Positions 50,344-59,555 of a stretch of DNA of 64,000 bases are shown in pieces. The DNA comes from RGIG9115 sp045603225 (GTDB taxonomy: Bacteria > Bacillota > Clostridia > UBA1381): contig JAZULT010000018.1 of assembly GCA_045603225.1 (NCBI GenBank), forward strand, positions 1-64,000. Reading direction: 5' to 3'. The position numbers were made by a program, and so were the translations under genes. Each line of letters begins with the position of its first letter. The first letter of the stretch is position 1. Below the pieces are notes generated by a model, which saw only the letters and a list, made by a program, of their open reading frames with translations, had not been told where the DNA came from and did not search any database.

Positions 50344-52800
50344 TTATTTATTTTCTCTCAGCCATTCAGATACTGTCATACCCGAATAGTTTTTAAACGA
50401 ACGTTTGAAGCTTGAAATATTAAGATATCCGCAGTGCTTTATTGTTTCCTCCTGAGTATATCCCTGCAGAAGAAGCTCCTTCGCCTTTTCCATACGGATA
50501 CGGATAACATATTTTACGTATGTTGTATTTGCGGACTTCTTGAAAATACGTGTTATATACGATTCACTTATGCCAAGCATCTCCGAAACCATACTTAGTG
50601 ACAAATCGGGATTCTGATAATTCTTTGCAATAATGTCTATTACCATATTCGTTGTTGACATCTTCTTCTGCTGACTGTTGAATGTTGAATACATATTCTG
50701 AAGATTAACTGCAACATCAACAATCATTTCCCTTACTTCATTATAGGAACTGCAAAGCGTTATATTCTGGAAAATATCAAAATAACTGTTATCTATTACA
50801 TGCTCAAATTTGTAATTATGATTTTTCGCAAATTCAAATATCGCTTTAAGCGCAAATATAGAATATCTCTTGTATGCGTCAAGAGTAAGCTCAGATTTGT
50901 TTAGATTATCAAAAAAGGCTTTCGTCTGAGTTTTCAGAGTATCAAACGTAAGACTCTTGAAATATCCCAGCTCCTCTGACAGTATATTATCGGTAAACAT
51001 GATAGATTTAATATCAAAGCCTGATGTTGCGATATACTCGTACTGTTCAGATTTAACCTGATTGATTGTAAGATATTCTTCGATGCATATATTATTTATG
51101 TACTGCTCGTCGAATATATTCGTATATTCACGGTAATCAGGCTTATACGGTGTTTTTAACATAAGCTCATTCTCATCGCATCTTATCTTACTTATCATGA
51201 ATCCGTTATCAAAACGATAGTCACATTCATCAAGCGGTTTGTCGTCAGAGCTGATGTTAAACGCAAAGAGGCATATCGCTTTTTCGATTTCAAGAAGATT
51301 TATTTCAACAGCCTCATCCGACTCAACGACCACAATATCAAAATATAACGCATCTTTCTCCTGGTTCAGAACAATTTTTGTTTTAAATCCGTCTATGTTT
51401 ACATATGAATATTTAAATCTGACGGTAGTATTTTTAAACCTTACGCATATTGCATTTTTATTTTTCTTTACACTTAATTTACTTACATCACCCGATATGC
51501 TGAATCTGATACGGAAATCAGATGTTAAAAATTTGCCGTCTATAGGTGTAAGGTCAGGATGAATGTCACCGAAATTCGTTGAAAAAATAATATTACCTAT
51601 AACTGTTTCCTTAAACTGCACCGAATGCAATTCGGCACTGGAAAAGTCATGACTGTTATTTAAAACATCAAGCTTAATTGTATAAGGCTCACATACGTTA
51701 TCTGACTTAAAGTACCCTATAAAATTCTCATGACTTCCCCAGAAAGATTCGTGGTTAAAGCTTCCTATAGCAAAATCAGACTGCATATAATTCGATGCTA
51801 TCCGGGATTTTACAAAATATCTGTAAGTATTTCCACGACTTATTATATCCTGATTGAATCTGTTTATATTTTCGTTCTTGAAATACGGAAGATATTTTTC
51901 GGGACACTTTGAAAGAATCTTCGTTTTATGATTTTTAATAGTATTATCTAATTTAATTCCGGTTGCACATGCTATAAATGTGAGAAATACTTCACATGGA
52001 ATAACACGCGATACATCTGCCTGAGGACCGGAAAGAATCTGAACGCCTGTGTGAAAATTCTTTGCAATTGCCTTCCATAATATATCATAAACAGTATCTG
52101 CAATGCTTCGGCACAATTCATCAGGGATATCTCTTTTTATCATCATAAGTATTTCACTTGCAGCATATGTCTCATAGAAAGAATTATACTCCCATATATT
52201 ACCATTAAATGTCGTGCCCGAACAAAAAGCATTAAGAGAAGATATTGCGCAGTTAATAAAATCGGGAGCATTGAATATTTTACCGCATCTGAACAGCGTA
52301 TATACTTCCCAGAGCTTTACGGTTGAACACGGTGTTGCATACGAGGTTTTACCTTCAACAGACAACAGTGCCTGATTATAGCAGGCTTTAAGCATCCGCT
52401 GAACAAGATTTGCCGGAAGCTTTTTTTCATAATAATTAAGTATCTCGAAAAATGCAATGGGAAACTCAAAATTATGAGGAAATGTATAATGCTTTTGCAC
52501 AGCTACCATCTCTACATACTGAGGAAACAGTCCTCTATGCTCCCCCTCGTCCATACACTGAAGGGACAGAACCGTCTGTATAATATCTATTGCTCTTGTT
52601 ATATCCTCCAAGCCGTTTCTGTCAAGAAGAAGATGTGCATATTCAAGAGAATCAAGAGGCGGATGTGCCAATTTCCCGTCAAATTCATACTGAACATCAG
52701 TACCGTGAAAATATCTGGGCAAGTAAAGCAGCTTTATTGATTCATCATAGTAATCATCATAATAAGATGCATCCCTGAACGGAAATATTTTTAAAAACAT
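50344..52800 (-). CDS. AraC-family regulator with large sensor of glycan-enzyme-like fold
   Basis: The C-terminal 100 residues (MVIDIIAKNYQNPDLSLSMV onward, with SESYITRIFKKSANTTYVKYV and SSFKRSFKNYSGMTVSEWL) form a typical AraC double helix-turn-helix. The preceding 700 residues look like an alpha/alpha-toroid region (about 60-300) followed by beta-sandwich sequence (about 310-600). This recalls polysaccharide lyase or DUF2264-type enzymes more than a usual sensor. No clear catalytic residues were found. The start at 52800 follows AAAGGAGTAA; a longer frame to 52863 has no ribosome site. It probably senses a glycan and controls the downstream cluster. Confidence 0.75.
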   Translation of the reverse strand: MFLKIFPFRDASYYDDYYDESIKLLYLPRYFHGTDVQYEFDGKLAHPPLDSLEYAHLLLDRNGLEDITRAIDIIQTVLSLQCMDEGEHRGLFPQYVEMVAVQKHYTFPHNFEFPIAFFEILNYYEKKLPANLVQRMLKACYNQALLSVEGKTSYATPCSTVKLWEVYTLFRCGKIFNAPDFINCAISSLNAFCSGTTFNGNIWEYNSFYETYAASEILMMIKRDIPDELCRSIADTVYDILWKAIAKNFHTGVQILSGPQADVSRVIPCEVFLTFIACATGIKLDNTIKNHKTKILSKCPEKYLPYFKNENINRFNQDIISRGNTYRYFVKSRIASNYMQSDFAIGSFNHESFWGSHENFIGYFKSDNVCEPYTIKLDVLNNSHDFSSAELHSVQFKETVIGNIIFSTNFGDIHPDLTPIDGKFLTSDFRIRFSISGDVSKLSVKKNKNAICVRFKNTTVRFKYSYVNIDGFKTKIVLNQEKDALYFDIVVVESDEAVEINLLEIEKAICLFAFNISSDDKPLDECDYRFDNGFMISKIRCDENELMLKTPYKPDYREYTNIFDEQYINNICIEEYLTINQVKSEQYEYIATSGFDIKSIMFTDNILSEELGYFKSLTFDTLKTQTKAFFDNLNKSELTLDAYKRYSIFALKAIFEFAKNHNYKFEHVIDNSYFDIFQNITLCSSYNEVREMIVDVAVNLQNMYSTFNSQQKKMSTTNMVIDIIAKNYQNPDLSLSMVSEMLGISESYITRIFKKSANTTYVKYVIRIRMEKAKELLLQGYTQEETIKHCGYLNISSFKRSFKNYSGMTVSEWLRENK

Positions 52801-52869
52801 AAAATTACTCCTTTTACTGGGCTCATGTGATATGCTCGTGTTACAATAGGGACAAAAAAACATATAACA

Positions 52870-53730
52870 TTACTCATCAAGCATGAGCCTTCCTTCTTTT
52901 GCTTTTTTCTTAAGCCTCTGCATCTGTTCTTTTTCAATTTGAGCAATACTTTTTTTGGGAGTTGGTAAATCTTCAGGCATTGTACCGCCAATTTCCTCAA
53001 TAGCTTTTCTAACTTCTCTGCCAACTGTATTGTGGACTTTTGTAGCAATTTCTGCACTGTCAACTTTATCTTTTCTTATTTTTTCTTCAGTTTGTGAAAT
53101 TCTGAAAAGATTAGCAATAAGTTCCGTGCTACCCATATAATCAAGAATTTTCTGTCCAACCGCAAGTCCTTTTCTTTGATGAATATCTTCAACATCAAGT
53201 CCTCCATAAAGTCCCATGTATCCTGCATTTTGAAAAATTGCAAATTCTTCATTTGTTATAACTCCGGCATTTCTTGCAGTTTCAGCAAGAAGTTGATTCC
53301 ATTGTTTTATATCTCCGCGAACAACTAATCTTCTGCTGTCTTCATCAAGTTGATTAAATCTGTCAGCCACTTCTTGTCTATATGTCTGTATAGCAAAATA
53401 TGTTTGTCCAAGTGCAATTACTTCTTTTCTCGGATCGCCATTCTGAAGAATCAAATAGCAAGCATATCTTGTAAGTTCATAGTCTAAAACCGGCTTTTGG
53501 GTTGCACCTGCTTTTACGATTTTCCTGACCTCAGGAAAATCGTAAGTAATATCATGTCCGCTGTTTTCACAAGCAATCATTGCACGTTTTATAACTTTAT
53601 TAAAATTTTCCCATTTATTATAATTCAGAACATTTGCCAATTCCCTTGCAAACCAATATTCTGTTCCATCTTCTTTATTATGCTTTATGTCTTCAAAACA
53701 TTTATACTCTTTTGCAATTAAATTGCTCAT
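52870..53730 (-). CDS. DNA damage-inducible protein D-like (DinD, BRO-N domain)
   Basis: The 286-residue protein has an N-terminal BRO-N domain (EYWFARELANVLNYNKWENF near 24-43) and matches the DinD family throughout, ending KKAKEGRLMLDE. In E. coli DinD is SOS-induced and inhibits RecA-dependent strand exchange. No clear LexA box was seen upstream, so regulation may differ. The ribosome site is AGAGGTAAAG, with a promoter candidate at 53905-53933 about 170 nt upstream. DinD-like genes often travel in accessory regions of gut Firmicutes. Confidence 0.88.
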   Translation of the reverse strand: MSNLIAKEYKCFEDIKHNKEDGTEYWFARELANVLNYNKWENFNKVIKRAMIACENSGHDITYDFPEVRKIVKAGATQKPVLDYELTRYACYLILQNGDPRKEVIALGQTYFAIQTYRQEVADRFNQLDEDSRRLVVRGDIKQWNQLLAETARNAGVITNEEFAIFQNAGYMGLYGGLDVEDIHQRKGLAVGQKILDYMGSTELIANLFRISQTEEKIRKDKVDSAEIATKVHNTVGREVRKAIEEIGGTMPEDLPTPKKSIAQIEKEQMQRLKKKAKEGRLMLDE

Positions 53731-53904
53731 TACTTTACCTCTTTTCTTTTTTCGACATCATTCGACAATCTTACTATTAGAGACAAAAATTTTTAAAGTC
53801 TTCCCCTTAAGTAACCGCTGATTAATTATTATGGTTGTAGGGGGAAGCTTCTTTATTCTCAATTTTTTCAACATTCACAATATAAAACCATATATCCTAA
53901 TAGC

Positions 53905-53933
53905 ATTATATATTATGAAGAATAAAATGTCAA
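53905..53933 (-). promoter_or_regulatory. Promoter candidate for the DinD-like gene
   Basis: On the minus strand TTGACA (53933-53928), 17 nt, TATAAT (53910-53905). The leader would be about 170 nt long. Confidence 0.7.
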
Positions 53934-54029
53934 TAGGTTTTCTTAAATCGAAATTTATATGCAAGCAGATAATCCGTCCCTACGTTGTAAAATTAACCGG
54001 TTTAAAACTCCAATTTTTTAAGAAATATA

Positions 54030-54058
54030 TTGACATTACTGCATATGTATGTTATAAT
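54030..54058 (+). promoter_or_regulatory. Promoter of the PHP-domain gene
   Basis: TTGACA (54030-54035), 17 nt, TATAAT (54053-54058), about 100 nt before the start. Confidence 0.8.
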
Positions 54059-54160
54059 GTGGATATTTTAAAAGGGACGAGAATACATCGTTACAGAGTC
54101 TCTTGACAAACTTTATGCTGATAAAGATAAAATAGTTGAATAAAGGAGTATATAATCAAA

Positions 54161-55498
54161 ATGATTAAACCGTCATATGGAGTAAAGGAAAGCAATTTTA
54201 AAGTCACTCCCCGTATAGTTGAATCAGGAGTGAAAAGTAAAATAAAAATCAGCCCGCTCGGAAACAGCTTTGCATTTGATGACAGTGCATATATTATTAA
54301 GTTTGTTCCCATGGAGCTGTCTTCGAAAACAAATTTTCTCACAGACTATGATACTGTCAGAAAAAACAAATGCTACGGTACATATGATACGCAAAGAGTA
54401 GTACCGTCTGACGGATGCATTGAATTTGAGTACACATTTACATACGAGCAGGAATGGATACTGAAAATTTCTCCTGAAGATAATGAAACCTTTGTACTTA
54501 AGCTTCATATATATTCCCTTGAAAAGGATTTATTTGAAAGATATCCGTATATGGGAGATTTTCATTCACATTCGTGCTGTTCCGACGGTGCGGACGAGCC
54601 GGCAGTTGTTGCGGCAAATTACAGAAAAGCCGGATTTGACGTTATGGCACTTACAGACCATCATGTGCACAGTTCGTCTGTACAGATGATTGAAGCATAC
54701 AAAGATGTTCCTGTAGATATAAAGCTTTTCAAGGGTGAAGAGGTACATATAACAAAAATGGGCGGATATATGCATGCTGTCAGTCTTGGCACCGAAAGAA
54801 GCATTACGGATTATTTCAACGAAAACACCGAAAAATGCAAATCCGAAATCGCAGGACTCGAAAAAACTCTTAACGTTCCCGAAGGTGTGAACTCATACGA
54901 ATGTGCTTTCAGGACATGGATAGCAGACCGTATACATGAGTTTGGCGGATTTGCAATTATAGCACACCCCTACTGGATAACTATTGATGAGTATAATATG
55001 CGTCCGACAGTTGTTAAATGGCTTCTTGAAAATAATAAGTATGATGCACTTGAAGCTGTAAGCGGTCAGAATGTTGAGGAAAACTGTCTTCAGGCAACTC
55101 TTTACAATGAACTTCGTGCGGAGGGTATGAAAGTACCGATTGTAGGTTCAAGCGATTCGCACGGAACAGACCCTGCATGTTACTTTAAAATGGGTAAAAC
55201 TGTTCTCTTTGCTAAAGGAGAATTGAATTTCGACTCGCTGAAAGAAGCGATAACAGAGCTTTATTCGGTTGCTCTTGAATACCAGAACAGCGAATCGGTA
55301 AGAATAACCGGACCATACAGAATGGTGAAATTCACTCAGTTTCTTCTGAAATACTATTTCCCGACACATGATGATTTATGCGTAGAAGAGGGAATTGCCA
55401 TGAAGAATTATTTTGATAAAGTACCCGGCTCCCAAGAAACACTTAAATCGGTTCACGGAAGAACAGATAAATTCAGAAAAGAATTTTACAACAGATAA
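54161..55498 (+). CDS. PHP-domain metal-dependent hydrolase
   Basis: The 445-residue protein has an N-terminal beta domain (about 1-125) and a PHP domain with its metal ligands: GDFHSHSCCSDG (near 131), ALTDHHVHS (near 164), the KGEEVH segment, IIAHPYW (near 266) and GSSDSHG (near 328). PHP proteins of this form are phosphoesterases or other hydrolases; the added N-terminal beta domain suggests a sugar-phosphate or glycan-linked substrate. It is a single gene, with an AAAGGAGTA ribosome site, its own promoter and a terminator. The exact reaction is unknown. Confidence 0.83.
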   Translation: MIKPSYGVKESNFKVTPRIVESGVKSKIKISPLGNSFAFDDSAYIIKFVPMELSSKTNFLTDYDTVRKNKCYGTYDTQRVVPSDGCIEFEYTFTYEQEWILKISPEDNETFVLKLHIYSLEKDLFERYPYMGDFHSHSCCSDGADEPAVVAANYRKAGFDVMALTDHHVHSSSVQMIEAYKDVPVDIKLFKGEEVHITKMGGYMHAVSLGTERSITDYFNENTEKCKSEIAGLEKTLNVPEGVNSYECAFRTWIADRIHEFGGFAIIAHPYWITIDEYNMRPTVVKWLLENNKYDALEAVSGQNVEENCLQATLYNELRAEGMKVPIVGSSDSHGTDPACYFKMGKTVLFAKGELNFDSLKEAITELYSVALEYQNSESVRITGPYRMVKFTQFLLKYYFPTHDDLCVEEGIAMKNYFDKVPGSQETLKSVHGRTDKFRKEFYNR

Positions 55499-55520
55499 AT
55501 TATATAACTACCTTGTTATA

Positions 55521-55560
55521 GGAGGTGTAAAAAAACTCGGTTTTTTTATACCTCCTTTTT
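55521..55560 (+). terminator. Terminator after the PHP gene
   Basis: GGAGGTGTA and TATACCTCC with a seven-A/seven-T extension form the stem, followed by TTTTT. It is nearly the same as the terminator of the microcompartment operon at 120-158, in the same orientation relative to the gene it ends. Confidence 0.85.
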
Positions 55561-55655
55561 GCGGTCTGGACTTTTTTTACATCCCCTGTTTCATATACAT
55601 GTAACCCAACAAATCAGTAACCATGTGTAAATACACAAAATTATCGAAAGTAATA

Positions 55656-55684
55656 TTGACTTTTAAAATTGGATATGCTATAAT
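55656..55684 (+). promoter_or_regulatory. Promoter of the second DUF4143 ATPase gene, flanked by direct repeats
   Basis: TTGACT (55656-55661), 17 nt, TATAAT (55679-55684). An AATACAC(A/G)AAATT(A/G)TCGAAAG unit lies just upstream (about 55629-55650) and again at the ribosome site (about 55706-55726), and the upstream one is preceded by TGTGTAAATACACA, a short palindrome. These may be operator sites or a duplicated leader. Confidence 0.7.
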
Positions 55685-55735
55685 TGAAACATAAACATTG
55701 TGAAAATACACGAAATTGTCGAAAGAGGTATTATT

Positions 55736-57034
55736 ATGATTGAAAGAAAAAAATATCTTGATAAGCTTATAAACAAAAAGGAGAATGGCCTTGTAAAGGT
55801 TATTACAGGTATACGAAGAAGCGGTAAATCATTTTTACTTTTCAATATATATAAAGATTACCTTTTGTCTATAGGTGTAGAAGAAAATTGTATAATCGAA
55901 CTCGCTCTTGATGATGATGAAAACATCAGATATCGCAATCCGTTGGAGCTTGGCGAATATCTTCGTTCGAAAGCAAACGATAAAAACAAAACCTATTACA
56001 TTTTTCTTGATGAAATTCAAAAAGTAGTGTCAATACAAAATCCATATATAAAAGATGTTGAGGACAAAATAGGATTTGTAGATGTTTTATTAGGACTTAT
56101 GAAGCATGACAATATAGATGTTTATGTAACAGGTAGTAATTCCAAAATGCTTTCTTCAGATATTCTTACAGAGTTCCGTGGCAGAGGTGATGAAATAAAA
56201 GTTAATCCCTTATCCTTTTCTGAATTTTACAATGCTTTCAGTGGCGACAAGCGGGATGCCTGGCAGGAATATTATACGTATGGTGGTTTACCCCTTGTAA
56301 TGAAAAAGAGCGGACACGAAGATAAGGCAAAATATCTTCAAACTCTTTTTGATAAAATATATCTTAGCGACATTATGGAAAGGAACAAAATTCTCCACGA
56401 AAAATATGTTCTTGACGATATATTAAATATAGTTTCATCATCAATCGGTTCTCTCACTAATGCCGGGAAAATAGCAAGTACTTTCAAAAGCAAAAGACAA
56501 ATAAATATAGATAATGCTACTGTTGGTCGTTATCTCGACCTTTTTATAGATGCATTCATGCTGTATAAGACTGAACGCTATGATATCAAAGGCAGAAAGT
56601 ATATAGGATCACCGCTAAAATACTATTTCAGTGATGTTGGTCTTCGTAATGCAAGACTTCAATTCCGACAAATGGAAGAAAATCATATTATGGAGAATAT
56701 TATTTATAACGAACTTATCTACAGGGAATTCAGCGTAGATGTTGGTGCGATAGAGTATTTTTATAGAGGCGAAGATAAAAAGAGTAAGAGAGCAAATCTT
56801 GAAATAGATTTTATTGCTAATAAAGGCAGCCAAAAATATTATATTCAGTCAGCTCTCTCTGTTTCAGACGAAGATAAACGAGAACAGGAAGTGCGCTCAC
56901 TCAATCGTGTAGGTGATTCGTTTAAAAAAATTGTTGTTGTAAAAGATAATATAATCCCCTGGCATGATGACAATGGGATTTTGTATATAGGTATTGAAAA
57001 GTTTTTGTTGGATGAAAATGCTATAAATATTTAG
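55736..57034 (+). CDS. AAA-type ATPase with DUF4143 domain (second copy)
   Basis: The 432-residue protein has Walker A GIRRSGKSF near residue 28, Walker B FLDEIQK near 91, TGSNSKM near 133 and a C-terminal LEIDFIANKGSQK nuclease-like motif in the DUF4143 region. It is a diverged paralogue of the gene at 16535. The start at 55736 follows AAAGAGGT; a 12-codon longer frame exists. Function unknown. Confidence 0.88.
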   Translation: MIERKKYLDKLINKKENGLVKVITGIRRSGKSFLLFNIYKDYLLSIGVEENCIIELALDDDENIRYRNPLELGEYLRSKANDKNKTYYIFLDEIQKVVSIQNPYIKDVEDKIGFVDVLLGLMKHDNIDVYVTGSNSKMLSSDILTEFRGRGDEIKVNPLSFSEFYNAFSGDKRDAWQEYYTYGGLPLVMKKSGHEDKAKYLQTLFDKIYLSDIMERNKILHEKYVLDDILNIVSSSIGSLTNAGKIASTFKSKRQINIDNATVGRYLDLFIDAFMLYKTERYDIKGRKYIGSPLKYYFSDVGLRNARLQFRQMEENHIMENIIYNELIYREFSVDVGAIEYFYRGEDKKSKRANLEIDFIANKGSQKYYIQSALSVSDEDKREQEVRSLNRVGDSFKKIVVVKDNIIPWHDDNGILYIGIEKFLLDENAINI

Positions 57035-57139
57035 TAGAATATAGGAAAAATTATGGATAATGAAATGAATTCAAAACTATGCATTATATGCACAAATATC
57101 CGCTTTAATCTTAATAATCCCCTGAACCAAAAAGCAAAT

Positions 57140-57198
57140 AAAAAAGTCACTATTGTGACTGTCGTTCGCACAGCTCACTTCCATAAGTAGACTTTTTT
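57140..57198. repeat. Branched hairpin structure after the ATPase gene
   Basis: The outer arms AAAAAAGTC and GACTTTTTT can pair across about 40 nt that hold GTCAC/GTGAC and TGT/ACA inner hairpins. The last arm ends in a T-run, so it may act as a complex terminator for the ATPase gene. The remaining 57199-57243 holds one more small palindrome (ATTACTC/GAGTAAT). Confidence 0.5.
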
Positions 57199-57243
57199 GT
57201 AATAAGCAAAATTACTCACGTTGCGAGTAATTTCCTATAAGAT

Positions 57244-57297
57244 AAAAAAAGTGCAGACTGTATGAAATATATGCTTCATACAGTCTGCACCTTTTTT
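57244..57297. terminator. Bidirectional terminator between ATPase and AraC genes
   Basis: A perfect 16-bp stem, GTGCAGACTGTATGAA with TTCATACAGTCTGCAC, with A- and T-runs on both sides. It overlaps the stop codon of the AraC-type gene. Confidence 0.92.
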
Positions 57298-58108
57298 ACA
57301 TTTTTCTATATTCCCCTGCCGTCATTCCCATTACCGTTTTAAACACGCGGCAAAATGTTTTTGTTTCAGAAAATCCAGATTTAAGTGCAATTTCTTCTAT
57401 AGAAAGTGCCGTTCCCATAAGCATGCTGCAAGCCATTTTTACCCTGTAATTATTAAGCACATTATGAAAAGTTTCTCCTGTGATTTTTTTAAACGTCTTA
57501 CAAAAATTACTTTTACTGTACCCGCAGTATTCTGCCACATCCTCAACTGTCAGAGGAGTCATATATTTCTGATATATAAGTTCAAATGCTTTTTCCACAT
57601 TAATCATATTATGAAGCATTTTAACTGTTCTTTCAGATGCATTCATTTTTTCAAAGTTTTTCAAAATATATCCGCAAATCTTATACATATCCCCTTTGAT
57701 AATCAACTCCGAGAAGTCAGTCGGATTTTTTAAAAGTTCAATAATTTCATTTATAAGAATATATATTTCTTTATGCTTGTCTGTATTAATTTTAAGTACC
57801 GGATTATTGGCAGTCACATCTGTAAGCGCTTCGAAATATCCCGAAAGAAAAACAGGTCCGACTTCAATCGTAAGTCTTACCGCATCACCATCATCCGGAA
57901 ATTCGTGGGAAATCATCGAACCTATAACCGCAAGCTCTCCTTCGTTTATTTTATATGTAACATTATTCATTATTATTTCATACGAACCACTTACGCAGTA
58001 GCTGAGTTCTATTTCCGGATGTTTATGGTTTTCAAACTTATACGTTTCACCGATAAACACCCGATATGGCATTTCCCCGATAAGCATATTCTGATAAAGC
58101 ACATTCAT
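57296..58108 (-). CDS. AraC-family regulator with cupin sensor
   Basis: The 270-residue protein has an N-terminal cupin (about 15-90, with NHKHPEIELSYCVSGSYEI) and a C-terminal AraC double helix-turn-helix (about 170-270, with SKSNFCKTFKKITGETFHNVL and SETKTFCRVFKTVMGMT). The start at 58108 follows AAAGGGAGTG. It is transcribed away from a three-gene putative sugar operon across a 138-nt gap with promoters both ways, the usual arrangement for a local activator. Confidence 0.9.
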   Translation of the reverse strand: MNVLYQNMLIGEMPYRVFIGETYKFENHKHPEIELSYCVSGSYEIIMNNVTYKINEGELAVIGSMISHEFPDDGDAVRLTIEVGPVFLSGYFEALTDVTANNPVLKINTDKHKEIYILINEIIELLKNPTDFSELIIKGDMYKICGYILKNFEKMNASERTVKMLHNMINVEKAFELIYQKYMTPLTVEDVAEYCGYSKSNFCKTFKKITGETFHNVLNNYRVKMACSMLMGTALSIEEIALKSGFSETKTFCRVFKTVMGMTAGEYRKM

Positions 58109-58123
58109 CACTCCCTTTTTGTC

Positions 58124-58152
58124 ATTATACCAGAACAAAATAATACTGTCAA
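58124..58152 (-). promoter_or_regulatory. Promoter of the cupin-AraC gene
   Basis: On the minus strand TTGACA (58152-58147), 17 nt, TATAAT (58129-58124). On the plus strand TTGAAA (58197-58202), 18 nt, TATTAT (58221-58226) is a weaker promoter for the operon at 58247, as expected for an activated gene. Confidence 0.8.
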
Positions 58153-58246
58153 TACATACCGGTAAATTTTTGGGAATTTTATCGGACTATTAAGGATTGA
58201 AAACAATGCTGAAATGTAGTATTATCAAATCAGGAGGTGTTAATTT

Positions 58247-59554
58247 ATGAACAACAAACTTTTAACAGGAATAAGTCGTGAGGATATAACTCCCGAAATA
58301 GGAGGCAGACTTTTCGGATACAGACCGGATATATACTCCGACAGTATAAACGACAAGCTTACAGTAACTGCTTTCTATTTTTCGCAAAACAATATAAAGG
58401 CTTTTATGATTACAGCAACAGTGTGTCTGATTGATACAAGCCTTTGTGATTCTCTGAGAGAAGAACTGAGCGAAAAATTCGGACTCAGCAAAAATAATAT
58501 AATAATATCGGCAACACATACACATTCAGGTCCGGCACTTGTTAATGCAATCGGTTGGGGTGATATTGATTACGAATATTATAATTCAATTTTCAGACCG
58601 GCACTTATAAAAGCCTGCGAAAACGCATATAAAAATGCAGAACCCGTATCTGTAGGAATTGCTTCAGGTACAAGCAATACAGGTATCAACAGACGTGAAC
58701 TCAGAATTGATAACAATGTGTATCTCGGTCAGTCTCCATGGGGACCGTACAATCCTGAAATGACTGTTATTTCATTTAAAACCGAAACAGGAGAAATTAA
58801 AGGAAATATTATTCACTACGGATGTCACGGAACGGTAGCAGGACCGAACACGGAAATTTCAAGAGACTGGTCAGGTGTAATGACAGACGCAGTTGACGAA
58901 CTGTCAGGAGGAATAACTGCCTTCTTCAACGGTCCTGAAGGTGATGTAGGTCCGAGAATTTCAACAGGAGGAACGACAGCAACAATAAAATTTGTACCTG
59001 AAGTTGGTAATATTGCCGCAGCAGATGCCTGCAATATATTCAAAACAATTGATAATTATTCAAATATTGACATAGCTGTCGCTTCAGATACTCTGAAAAT
59101 TCCTCTTAAGCCCCGCATATCAAAAGAAGAGGCTTGTCATACATTAAGCGAACTTGACGAAAATGTTTTTAAATTTGAGAAACATATATGTGCATACTAT
59201 AAATCTGTAAAAGAATCATATGAAAACGGGTATGTAGAAAAAGATTACGGAAAAGTTGAACAAGTCATTTTCAGATTAGGGAATATTGTATTTGCTACAT
59301 TTCCATACGAAATGTTTTCAGAAATCGGTATGAGAATTGATACATATACTCCCGATTTAAAAGTACTGTCACTTTCTAATACAAATGGTTCTATGAGTTA
59401 CCTCCCTACTCAGGATCAGATATCACGCGGAGGATATGAAATAAAGTGTTTCTTATACAATATGACTCAAAGCAACGTTCAGCAATATACAGATGACGCA
59501 GATTACCACGTTGTAAAAGAAACATTAAGAAATATAGAAAGGCTGGAGAAATAA
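58247..59554 (+). CDS. Neutral/alkaline ceramidase-like protein (cytoplasmic)
   Basis: The 435-residue protein matches the N-terminal domain of neutral ceramidases, with metal-site motifs ATHTHSGPA (near residue 89) and HYGCHGTV (near 189) and the NGPEGDVGPR segment (near 226). It lacks a signal peptide and the C-terminal immunoglobulin-like domain of true ceramidases. In bacteria such proteins often sit beside sugar-metabolism genes and may act as amidases on other substrates. Here it leads an operon with a TIM-barrel isomerase and a DegT aminotransferase, so an amino-sugar or cyclitol substrate is plausible. The ribosome site is AGGAGGTG. Confidence 0.78.
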   Translation: MNNKLLTGISREDITPEIGGRLFGYRPDIYSDSINDKLTVTAFYFSQNNIKAFMITATVCLIDTSLCDSLREELSEKFGLSKNNIIISATHTHSGPALVNAIGWGDIDYEYYNSIFRPALIKACENAYKNAEPVSVGIASGTSNTGINRRELRIDNNVYLGQSPWGPYNPEMTVISFKTETGEIKGNIIHYGCHGTVAGPNTEISRDWSGVMTDAVDELSGGITAFFNGPEGDVGPRISTGGTTATIKFVPEVGNIAAADACNIFKTIDNYSNIDIAVASDTLKIPLKPRISKEEACHTLSELDENVFKFEKHICAYYKSVKESYENGYVEKDYGKVEQVIFRLGNIVFATFPYEMFSEIGMRIDTYTPDLKVLSLSNTNGSMSYLPTQDQISRGGYEIKCFLYNMTQSNVQQYTDDADYHVVKETLRNIERLEK

Positions 59555-59555
59555 A

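Larger units (their letters stand above)
53731..54160. other. 430-nt intergenic region with divergent promoters
   Basis: No gene is seen. It holds a minus promoter for the DinD-like gene (53905-53933), a plus promoter for the PHP gene (54030-54058), and two GTAGGG-type tracts (near 53832 and 53972) that resemble the inner palindromes of the 41486 MITE and may be the ends of a decayed relative. Confidence 0.5.

Noticed and set aside
50344..52863. Zinc-ribbon N-terminus (FFCPYCN) on the large AraC regulator
   Set aside because: It needs a start at 52863 with no ribosome site, 6 nt from the DinD-like stop. The start at 52800 has an ideal AAAGGAG.
53731..53860. LexA box upstream of the DinD-like gene
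   Set aside because: No GAAC-N4-GTTC type sequence was found. The TTCGACATCATTCGACA tandem is a different pattern and was not called an operator.
53820..53990. Full second copy of the 41486 MITE
   Set aside because: Only short GTAGGG-type tracts match. The ends and inner palindromes are not preserved, so it is noted as a possible remnant and not called.
57296..58138. Longer AraC protein starting at 58138
   Set aside because: The extra ten codons overlap the -10 region, and the Met at 58108 has the AAAGGGAG site.
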